DNA of 14,615 nt from Spirochaetia bacterium (GTDB taxonomy: Bacteria; Spirochaetota; Spirochaetia; Treponematales; Breznakiellaceae): the NCBI GenBank assembly GCA_026002305.1, contig BOBI01000046.1, positions 1-14,615 on the forward strand. The letters are read 5' to 3'. Each line of letters starts with the position of its first letter. Position 1 is the stretch's first letter. Below are positions 6,770 through 14,176 of this stretch, in pieces. Below the pieces are notes generated by a model. The model saw only the letters and a program-made list of their open reading frames with translations. It was not told where the DNA came from and ran no database searches. The translations under genes and the position numbers were made by a program.

Positions 6770-9700
6770 TATGACAAAATGCAATAATTGTCTTGCATGT
6801 ATTTCCGTTTGCCCTGTTAAAACATGCATTGATGGTTCCGGCAGTATTGTTGATGTTATTGCGGAACGTTGTTTAGGCTGCGGAAATTGTATTCCTGTTT
6901 GTTATCAAAAAGCACGCGCCTTTGACGATGATACAGAAAGATTTTTTCTGGATTTGTCTAATGGCATTCCCATAACTGCCATTATTGACCCTTCCGCCGC
7001 CGCGCTGTTTGCGGATATTAATTTGCTCATAGCATTTTTAGAGTCGCAAGGTGTTAGAGCGGTTTTTGATGCTTCATTTGGTGCGGAACTAACCGTAAAA
7101 TCATACTTGGAATACATAAAGGAAAAGAAACCCGCAACGCTTATATCGTCGGTGTGTCCGGCCATTGTAACCTATTGTGAAATTTATAAGCCTGAACTTT
7201 TGCAATATTTGGCGCCAATTCAAAGCCCCGTGCTTCATACGGCAAAAATGATTAAAGAATTCTTTCCTGAATATAAAAACAATTCTTTAGCTTCAATATC
7301 TCCGTGTGCCGCTAAGGCGCGGGAGTATGCGGCTGAAGGTTTTATCGAATATAACGTCAGTATGATAATGTTAAAAAAGTATATGAAGAAATTTGATTTT
7401 AGCTCTTTAAAACGTAAAGATTTTAACGGGCCTGTGGCGGAACGTGCTGTTGGATTTTCTTCCCCCGGCGGTTTTACAGATGTTATAAACAGGGAAGGTA
7501 ATCCCATAAAGACAAGTCGGCGCATAGAAGGTTCCGATGTTTACGCCTATTTAAACCAACTGCCGCTTATGATCGAAAAAGGCTGCGCACCGGATTTTAT
7601 TGACTGCTTAAGCTGTGCATGGGGCTGCAATGTAGGTCCCGGCAGTGGCGCAAATAATTCTACGGCTGTACTGCTTGAAAGCAAAATAAACAAAAGAAAA
7701 GAAGAACATCTTAAAAATAAAAGTGATGATTTTGAAAACAATATCAACAAATATTGGAAAAAGGATATTTACACAAGAAGCTTTAAAGATACAAGCGGTG
7801 TTCTTTCCCAAATACGAAAACCTAATATTAATGAACTGAATAAAATTTATTTTAAAATGAGAAAGTTTTGCCATTCCAATATGATTAACTGTTCAGCCTG
7901 TGGTTACGGAAGCTGCTATGCAATGGCGGTAGCGATATTTAACAATTTGCAAAAACCTGAGAACTGCCATCACTATTTGCGTTTAATATCGTCAGAAAAC
8001 GAAAAACTTTTGGAGAAGGAAACAATAAAAGCAAATTTGGCATCGGAGGAAAAAACCAGATTTCTTGCGACGATGAGCCATGAAATCCGTACGCCGCTTA
8101 ACGCGATACTAGGATTTGCAGAAATAGTTTTAAATAAAAATCCATCTAATGATATAGAGATGGATGTAAATAACATTTACAATTCAGGAAAAAATTTGCT
8201 TGCGATAGTAAATGATATTCTTGATATATCAAAAATTGAAGCCGGTAATTTTGAGCTTATTTCTGTTACTTACGATGTTGCGCGTATAATAAGCGATTCT
8301 ATAAATTCAAATATTGTTCGTATAAAATCAGAGCCAATTGAATTCCGGCTTAATATAGAAAAAAATGTTCCCAAGGAACTTTTGGGGGATGAGCTTCGTG
8401 TAAAACAAATATTAAACAACCTGCTTTCTAATGCTTTTAAATATACAAAGCAAGGCAGCGTAGATCTTAACATATCTTTTTCAGAAGAAAATTATAAAAC
8501 CTTTTTACATTTTACTGTTATCGATACGGGTATCGGTATACGCGATAAAGATACTTCTAAACTTTTTGGGGAATATCATCAATTAGACAAAAGAGCAAAC
8601 CGTGAAATTGAAGGCACAGGCCTTGGGCTTGCGATAACAAAACGTATTGTAGAGAAAATGAACGGTGTTATTTCGGTGGAAAGCGTATTTAACAAGGGCA
8701 GTACGTTTAAGGTTCGCATAGAACAAACACAGGTTGGTAAAGATTGTATTGATGAAAAAACCATAACCGAACTTAAAACATATAATTTTGTAAATACGGC
8801 AAATAAAAATTTTGAGATAAATAAAATAATAAACAACGGCAGGGCGCTTGTTGTCGATGACGTGCAAACAAACCTTGATGTTACAAAAGGCATTTTAATG
8901 CGTTACAAACTTTTAGTTGATTGCGTTAGAAGCGGAAAAGAAGCAATAAAACTTATTGAAGAACAAAAATACATCTACGATATTGTTTTTTTAGATCATA
9001 TGATGCCGGAAATGGATGGCATTGAAACCATCCAGATAATACGCAAGAAAATTGATAGTGAATACGCAAAAACAGTTCCAATTGTTGCGCTTACAGCAGA
9101 CGCAATAGCGGGTAGCCGTGAAATGTACTTAAACGCCGGTTTTAATGATTATATTTCAAAACCAATCGACATAATGCTGCTTGATAAAGTGCTGAATAAA
9201 TATATGTCAAATAAATTCCAAAATGTACCAGTTTATGATTTTATTAATAACGCATCTTTAAACACAGTAGAAGATAAAATTAACAGCACTATTGATATTG
9301 ATGGTTTTGATTGGAATGAGGGCCTGCAGCGTTTTGGAAACCAAGAAGATTATTTAGAAATACTAAAATCGTATGTAGAGACAACGCCCGATCTACTGAA
9401 TAATATACAGGCTGTAAGTTCCGAAACATTGCCGAATTATGCTATTACAGTCCACGGCATAAAAAGCACATGCAAATCAATAGGAGCATTTGCCGCCGGT
9501 AAAAAAGCGGAAGAACTGGAATACGCTGCAAAAGAAAGACGGCTTGATTTTGTCCTAAAAGAAAATCCGGCGTTTCTTAAAATGACATATAAGCTTATAT
9601 CGGAATTAACGGACATAATCAATAATTATTCAAGCAATCAGGAAAAGCCAAAAAAAGAAAGCCCCGATGCCGGTACAATTAACAGTTTGTTTAACGCGTG

Positions 9701-9878
9701 TACTAATTATGATATGCAAAATATTGATGCGTATATTGAAGAACTGGAAAAATATGATTACAAATACGGTGCGGATTTAATTTTAGAATTGCGAAAACAT
9801 TTGAATATGTCAAATTTTGAAGCGGTAACGGAAAGAATAAAAAAATATATGGAAGAATTAAATGAAACAAAAGAATAA
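6747..9878 (+). CDS. [FeFe]-hydrogenase-like sensor fused to hybrid histidine kinase (2x[4Fe-4S]-H-cluster domain-FeS-HisKA-HATPase-REC-HPt)
   Basis: This is a soluble 1043-residue sensor kinase. Two ferredoxin-type clusters come first (Cys12/15/18/22 and Cys42/45/48/52). A [FeFe]-hydrogenase large-subunit domain (about 75-310) follows with the three H-cluster motifs: SSVCPAI (L1, Cys137), SPCAAKARE (L2, Cys187) and CLSCAWGC (L3, Cys290 and Cys294). The four cluster ligands are kept, but the proton-shuttle Cys of L1 (TSCCP in enzymes) is Val136 and the Met residues of the L2 and L3 motifs (MPC, MAC) are replaced. A further FeS domain of the CSACGYGSC type (Cys375, 382, 385, 390, 407) leads by a short helical linker, with no PAS domain, into HisKA (His445), the ATPase (N box NNLLSNAFKYT, DTGIGI, GTGLGLAITK), receiver (Asp704/705, Asp750, Lys805) and HPt (His903). 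The tail (about 975-1037) resembles that of the previous protein. I infer that hydrogen or redox state controls autophosphorylation. Related sensory (group C) hydrogenases are known; turnover activity is unlikely. It overlaps both neighbours. Confidence 0.94.
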   Translation: MKRLISVNMTKCNNCLACISVCPVKTCIDGSGSIVDVIAERCLGCGNCIPVCYQKARAFDDDTERFFLDLSNGIPITAIIDPSAAALFADINLLIAFLESQGVRAVFDASFGAELTVKSYLEYIKEKKPATLISSVCPAIVTYCEIYKPELLQYLAPIQSPVLHTAKMIKEFFPEYKNNSLASISPCAAKAREYAAEGFIEYNVSMIMLKKYMKKFDFSSLKRKDFNGPVAERAVGFSSPGGFTDVINREGNPIKTSRRIEGSDVYAYLNQLPLMIEKGCAPDFIDCLSCAWGCNVGPGSGANNSTAVLLESKINKRKEEHLKNKSDDFENNINKYWKKDIYTRSFKDTSGVLSQIRKPNINELNKIYFKMRKFCHSNMINCSACGYGSCYAMAVAIFNNLQKPENCHHYLRLISSENEKLLEKETIKANLASEEKTRFLATMSHEIRTPLNAILGFAEIVLNKNPSNDIEMDVNNIYNSGKNLLAIVNDILDISKIEAGNFELISVTYDVARIISDSINSNIVRIKSEPIEFRLNIEKNVPKELLGDELRVKQILNNLLSNAFKYTKQGSVDLNISFSEENYKTFLHFTVIDTGIGIRDKDTSKLFGEYHQLDKRANREIEGTGLGLAITKRIVEKMNGVISVESVFNKGSTFKVRIEQTQVGKDCIDEKTITELKTYNFVNTANKNFEINKIINNGRALVVDDVQTNLDVTKGILMRYKLLVDCVRSGKEAIKLIEEQKYIYDIVFLDHMMPEMDGIETIQIIRKKIDSEYAKTVPIVALTADAIAGSREMYLNAGFNDYISKPIDIMLLDKVLNKYMSNKFQNVPVYDFINNASLNTVEDKINSTIDIDGFDWNEGLQRFGNQEDYLEILKSYVETTPDLLNNIQAVSSETLPNYAITVHGIKSTCKSIGAFAAGKKAEELEYAAKERRLDFVLKENPAFLKMTYKLISELTDIINNYSSNQEKPKKESPDAGTINSLFNACTNYDMQNIDAYIEELEKYDYKYGADLILELRKHLNMSNFEAVTERIKKYMEELNETKE

Positions 9879-12030
9879 AAGTTTGGATTTCAGGCGGCAA
9901 TTCCTTTCGATAATATTAGTACCGGTAATTATTATTGTTTCAATCTTCCTTATACTGATTGTTGCGTCATTTCAAACTGTAGAAGGTTTTGTCATGAACA
10001 ATTCCGGGTTGCTTGGTAACGCGACTTCGGATATAAGCACGAATGCTCTTGAACGCCAGCTTTCAAACAATATTAAGCAAATCGCTGCCGATACTGCGTT
10101 TTCAATTGATGATAAATTACGAAGACTGCAAAACTTTTCAAAGATGCTGTCCGAATATTGCGGTGGTATTTATGCTAATCCAAAAGATTATAAAGCGCGT
10201 GAGTTAGAATATATACCCGGCGGCAAACGGCAGACAGGGACTGTTAATGCGTTTGTTCATTCAAGAAACGGGGTTGCGTTTAATAAAGTAAAAGACGAAG
10301 CTGCACTTATATCAAATGTATCTGACATAATTAATCAAATACCGAATATATCACGCGATATTTTTTCCTGTATGATCGCAGGTGATTCCGGTTACATTAT
10401 AGCGTATGACCCTACCCAATCACCTTCGGTAAATTATAATCCTGAAGACAGAGACTGGTATATAGGCGCTAAAGAACAAGGCGGATTATACTGGACTGAT
10501 TTTTACATTGATATTCGCGGAGGCGGAATACTAATTGCTTGTTCCATACCTTTTTATCAAACTATAAACGGTAAAAAAACATTTAAAGGTGCTGTAGCCT
10601 GCACCGCTTCTTTAGGCAGCTTTTCAAATTTTATTAATGCAGTAGGGGTAATTAACAGAAAAGAAAGCTATGTTTTTTTGCTTGATAAGCAAGGCACAAA
10701 ACTTTTTTCGTCGGACGGAAGCGGGATAAAAATTGACGAGAATAATAATCTGGCCGGCGAAAACTATCTTGAAAGCGATAATAGTGAGTTAAAACATTTG
10801 GCGGAATTAATGGTTATTGGTGCAAGCGGTATTATGGCTGTTAATATTAACGGTGAAGAATGTGAGGTGGCGTATCATCCATTATCAATACTAGACTGGA
10901 GCGCGGGTGTTGTTTATAAGAAAAGTGTTATAGAAGAATCTGTAATCCCGCTGGAAAATCATATTCAGGAATTAACAACTAATATGAAAAATCATACAAG
11001 AGAATTATTTCTGATAGTTATTTTAACTGCCATTGTTATAAGTTTAGCTGCGATAGGACTTATCATGCTATTTGTTATTAAGAATGCAAAAACTATCAGC
11101 CAGCCAATAGTTAATATAGCAAAGGAAGTAAAACACATTGCCGACGGGCACATGGATTATCATGTGAATGAATCGACGGGTATAAAAGAAATAGATACAT
11201 TATCTGTAACTTTTAATGATATGACAAATAAATTAAAAGAACACATTGAAGATTTAAGATCTGTAACGGCAGAAAAGCAGCGAATATCTACTGAGTTGAA
11301 CGTAGCTACAAGAATACAAACGGAAATGCTGCCGTTCATTTTTCCGCCGTTTCCTGATAAGAAAAATACATTTGATCTATACGCAAAAATGTATCCGGCA
11401 AAAGAAGTAGGCGGCGACCTTTACGATTTCTTTTTTATTGACGATGATTATTTTGCCGTTATTGTTGCCGATGTTTCAGGCAAAGGCGTGCCCGCGGCAT
11501 TGTTTATGGTTATAACCAAAACACTTTTAAAGACGGCATTAATGAATTCCAAAGACCCAAAAGAAGCAATTGAAAATGTTAATAACCAGCTTTGTCAAAA
11601 TAATGTTGAAGGAATATTTGTAACAATATGGATTGGCGTTTTGGAAATATCAACAGGAATTGTCCGGTATATTAATGCGGGGCATAATCCGCCGCTTGTT
11701 AAAATTGGCGATAATCCGTTTTCATACTTAAATGACAATCGCCACGATCTTGTTGCCGGCTTTATGGCAGATACGGATTACCATCTTAACACATTGACTT
11801 TACATAAAGATGATGTTCTATTTTTATACACTGACGGTATAACAGAGGCTTTTAACGAAGAAGATAAAATGTTTGGCGAAGAAAATTTAAAGGAATATAT
11901 GGACAATAATAACAACAGGGATCTGCATAGTCTGCTGGAAAACTTAAAGAATACCATTGATAATTTTTCTGTCGGAAGAGATCAATCTGATGATATTACT
12001 ATGTTGGCAATTCGTATAGGGATAAACTAA
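9862..12030 (+). CDS. Cache-HAMP-SpoIIE (PP2C) membrane phosphatase, RsbU-like
   Basis: A 722-residue membrane protein with a transmembrane segment at about 14-36, a large periplasmic double-Cache-type domain (about 40-375, with NPEDRDWYIGA at about 193-203), a second membrane segment (about 382-406), a HAMP domain (about 407-462), a helical linker and a C-terminal SpoIIE-type PP2C Ser/Thr phosphatase (about 500-720). The metal-binding acidic residues are visible: Asp519 in VGGDLYDF, Asp537 in ADVSGKG, Asp658 in LYTDGITEA and Asp710/711 in SDDITML, so the enzyme should be active. The usual substrate of such phosphatases is a phosphorylated STAS anti-anti-sigma protein, and one is encoded two genes downstream. 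The Cache domain probably binds a small extracellular ligand. The ATG at 9862 overlaps the preceding gene by 17 bases and has GGAAGA upstream; the stop shares its last base with the next ATG (TAATG). Confidence 0.94.
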   Translation: MKQKNKSLDFRRQFLSIILVPVIIIVSIFLILIVASFQTVEGFVMNNSGLLGNATSDISTNALERQLSNNIKQIAADTAFSIDDKLRRLQNFSKMLSEYCGGIYANPKDYKARELEYIPGGKRQTGTVNAFVHSRNGVAFNKVKDEAALISNVSDIINQIPNISRDIFSCMIAGDSGYIIAYDPTQSPSVNYNPEDRDWYIGAKEQGGLYWTDFYIDIRGGGILIACSIPFYQTINGKKTFKGAVACTASLGSFSNFINAVGVINRKESYVFLLDKQGTKLFSSDGSGIKIDENNNLAGENYLESDNSELKHLAELMVIGASGIMAVNINGEECEVAYHPLSILDWSAGVVYKKSVIEESVIPLENHIQELTTNMKNHTRELFLIVILTAIVISLAAIGLIMLFVIKNAKTISQPIVNIAKEVKHIADGHMDYHVNESTGIKEIDTLSVTFNDMTNKLKEHIEDLRSVTAEKQRISTELNVATRIQTEMLPFIFPPFPDKKNTFDLYAKMYPAKEVGGDLYDFFFIDDDYFAVIVADVSGKGVPAALFMVITKTLLKTALMNSKDPKEAIENVNNQLCQNNVEGIFVTIWIGVLEISTGIVRYINAGHNPPLVKIGDNPFSYLNDNRHDLVAGFMADTDYHLNTLTLHKDDVLFLYTDGITEAFNEEDKMFGEENLKEYMDNNNNRDLHSLLENLKNTIDNFSVGRDQSDDITMLAIRIGIN

Positions 12031-12458
12031 TGGAAAAAAATATTACATTAACAGCGGAGTTAAAAAATCTTGACGTGCTTATTGAATCTGTAGATAATAT
12101 CTTAAATGAATTATCCTGTTCTTCAGAAAACAGGAATGCACTATATTTATCTATTGAAGAACTTTTTGTAAATATAACAAGTTATGCTTATGATAACTCC
12201 AGCGGAACGGTTAATATATTATTTACTACAACAGACAATGAAAGCAAAATCAAATTATGCATAACCTTTATAGACAAGGGGAAGCCATTCAATCCTCTTT
12301 TAAGCGATGATCCGGATACAACAAAGCCGCTTGAAGAACGGAATCCGGGTGGGCTTGGAATATTTTTGGTTAAGAAAAATGTAGACGAAATAAAATACAC
12401 TTACGAAGATAACTGTAATAAACTAACAATCTACAAAACACTGGATCGGGAGGTATAA
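12030..12458 (+). CDS. RsbW/SpoIIAB-like ATP-binding protein (anti-sigma serine kinase type)
   Basis: A 142-residue GHKL ATPase of the RsbW class, normally a serine kinase that phosphorylates its STAS partner and holds a sigma factor or other target. Visible motifs are the N box SIEELFVNITSYAYD (Glu44 and Asn48), G1 IDKGKPFNP (Asp82) and the glycine-rich lid GGLGIFLVKK (107-116). Its length is typical and it has no extra domain. It starts in a TAATG overlap with the phosphatase and is followed three bases later by the STAS gene, the normal partner order. No sigma factor gene is in the window, so the client is unknown and could be a non-sigma target. Confidence 0.9.
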   Translation: MEKNITLTAELKNLDVLIESVDNILNELSCSSENRNALYLSIEELFVNITSYAYDNSSGTVNILFTTTDNESKIKLCITFIDKGKPFNPLLSDDPDTTKPLEERNPGGLGIFLVKKNVDEIKYTYEDNCNKLTIYKTLDREV

Positions 12459-12461
12459 TAA

Positions 12462-13136
12462 ATGGCCGCTACAGTAAAAACATCCGGCACAAAATCCGTC
12501 TTTATTTTTTCGGGAAAATTGGATGCAAAATCTTCACATATAGTTGATTTGCAGCTAAAAAAAACACCGCGCTTTGTAGATGAGATCATATTCAATTTCG
12601 CAGCCTTGGAATATATTTCAAGTATGGGTCTGCGGCTTGTCTTAAAAGCATACAAAATGATGGAAGAACGCGGCGGCAAGTTCACCTGCAGTAATATACC
12701 GGATCATATAAAACACGTATTTGAAATAAGCGGCTTTATAGGCAAAATTGTTGCCGACGAGAAAACAGCAATTATCAGGAACTTTGTTTTGGGTAACGCC
12801 GCCTCTTTTTATATTTTTGGCGATCTTGAAAGAGATAAGGCTTTGGATTTTAAAGAACAGGTGGAAATACTCGTAGGTGATGGGGTTACGAGTTTACAGG
12901 TTAATTGCAAAGGCTTGAATACGATTTCGAATGATTCCTATCCTGTTCTTACCGACATACAAAAAAGTGTATCAAAAAAAGATGGTTCTCTTGCCCTAAT
13001 AAATATTTCTGACCAGCTTAAAGATGATTTATCAAAAAGTAATTTAAAAGTTCTATTGGAGGAAAAAGAAAAGGAAATAATACCAACTAACGAAATTGAA
13101 GCGCAGATTCTTAAAAAACGAATAAATGAAAAATGA
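12462..13136 (+). CDS. Tandem STAS-domain protein (anti-sigma factor antagonist type)
   Basis: A 224-residue soluble protein. Residues 1-105 form a STAS domain with the phosphorylation motif ALEYISSMGLRLVL; Ser54 matches the serine that RsbW-type kinases phosphorylate and SpoIIE-type phosphatases dephosphorylate. Residues about 106-205 look like a second, diverged STAS domain: the core strand LQVNCKGLNTIS is kept, but SSxGL is replaced by SNDSY, so Asn157 sits where the phosphorylatable serine would be. A charged tail follows. The ATG has a GGGAGG site eight bases upstream. It probably works with the upstream phosphatase and ATPase as a partner switch, with the second domain acting as a docking or regulatory partner. 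The second domain assignment is by inspection and less sure than the first. It ends in ATGA, overlapping tsaD. Confidence 0.87.
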   Translation: MAATVKTSGTKSVFIFSGKLDAKSSHIVDLQLKKTPRFVDEIIFNFAALEYISSMGLRLVLKAYKMMEERGGKFTCSNIPDHIKHVFEISGFIGKIVADEKTAIIRNFVLGNAASFYIFGDLERDKALDFKEQVEILVGDGVTSLQVNCKGLNTISNDSYPVLTDIQKSVSKKDGSLALINISDQLKDDLSKSNLKVLLEEKEKEIIPTNEIEAQILKKRINEK

Positions 13137-14170
13137 AAATCCTTGGAATTGAAACATCCTGCGATGAATGTGCGGCTGCTATTGTAGAAGACGGACGCAC
13201 AATTCTATCGAATGTGATCGCAACACAAATACCGTTTCACGCGGAATACAACGGTGTTGTGCCGGAGATAGCAAGCCGCAAACACACGGAATGGATTTAT
13301 AATATTGTTAATGAAGCATTTGTACAAGCTCATCTTTCCGTGTCAGATATTGATGGAGTTGCCGCCACAGCAAATCCGGGATTGTTGGGATCGCTTTTAG
13401 TCGGATTAACATTTGCGAAAACATTTGCGTGGGCACGCCGTATTCCTTTTATTGCGTGTAACCATATTCTTGCTCATCTTTATGCGGCACAATTATGTAA
13501 TAACCACTTGTGCAATGACAATCTAAAGTATCCATTTTTAGGCTTGCTTGTTTCGGGAGGGCATACCATTATCTGCCGTGCGCTGGATTTTGACAATATT
13601 GAAATATTAGGCACAACAATAGACGATGCCGCAGGCGAAGCTTTTGACAAAGTTTCAAAGCATTTTCAAATGGGCTACCCGGGCGGTAAATATATTGATG
13701 GGCTTGCAAAATCGGGCGACAGTGATGTATTCTCTTTTCCGCTTCCGAACTTGCATAAAGGAGGGCACCGCTGTGATGTTTCGTATTCAGGATTAAAAAC
13801 TGCCGTAATAAACCAAACAGAACAGTTCCGAAAAAAAGGAACCCCCGGTATTATACCATTGCCAGACCTTGCCGCATCTTTTCAAAAAACCGCTGTTGAA
13901 ATATTACTGCGTGCGTTATTTAACGCCGTAGAGGATAGTGGTATTAAAACAGTTGTAGCAGGCGGCGGCGTTGCTGCGAATTCGTACCTGCGTGAACGTT
14001 TAGCCGAAAAAAAAGAACTAAATTGTATTTTCCCGCCCCCCGAACTTTGCGGCGACAACGGCGCAATGGTTGCCGGTATCGGTTTTAAATATCTTGAACG
14101 CGGTGAACAATCACCGTTATGCGTTACCGCAAGCGCGCGCGTAAAAGGATTTAAGCGGAAATATCCGTAA
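13133..14170 (+). CDS. tsaD: tRNA N6-adenosine threonylcarbamoyltransferase TsaD
   Basis: TsaD transfers the threonylcarbamoyl group from threonylcarbamoyl-AMP to A37 of tRNAs that read ANN codons, working with TsaB, TsaE and TsaC. The 345-residue product has normal length and all family blocks: GIETSCDECAAAI (5-17), VPEIASRKH (43-51), the metal-binding HILAH (His111, His115), LVSGGHT (139-145), AGGGVAAN (276-283) and CGDNGAMVAG (306-315) with metal-ligand Asp308. The gene appears intact. It overlaps the STAS gene by ATGA, so its translation is likely coupled to the signalling operon, an unusual place for a housekeeping gene; it may also have its own promoter, though none was recognised. Confidence 0.97.
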   Translation: MKILGIETSCDECAAAIVEDGRTILSNVIATQIPFHAEYNGVVPEIASRKHTEWIYNIVNEAFVQAHLSVSDIDGVAATANPGLLGSLLVGLTFAKTFAWARRIPFIACNHILAHLYAAQLCNNHLCNDNLKYPFLGLLVSGGHTIICRALDFDNIEILGTTIDDAAGEAFDKVSKHFQMGYPGGKYIDGLAKSGDSDVFSFPLPNLHKGGHRCDVSYSGLKTAVINQTEQFRKKGTPGIIPLPDLAASFQKTAVEILLRALFNAVEDSGIKTVVAGGGVAANSYLRERLAEKKELNCIFPPPELCGDNGAMVAGIGFKYLERGEQSPLCVTASARVKGFKRKYP

Positions 14171-14176
14171 TAGAGA

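Noticed and set aside
6747..7680. Catalytic [FeFe] hydrogenase (HydA)
   Set aside because: The proton-shuttle Cys and the Met residues of the L2 and L3 motifs are replaced, and the domain is fused to a full hybrid kinase; no other hydrogenase subunits or maturases are in the window.
8270..8893. Minus-strand open frames within the hydrogenase-like kinase
   Set aside because: They are antisense to the ATPase and receiver domains, overlap each other and show low-complexity composition.
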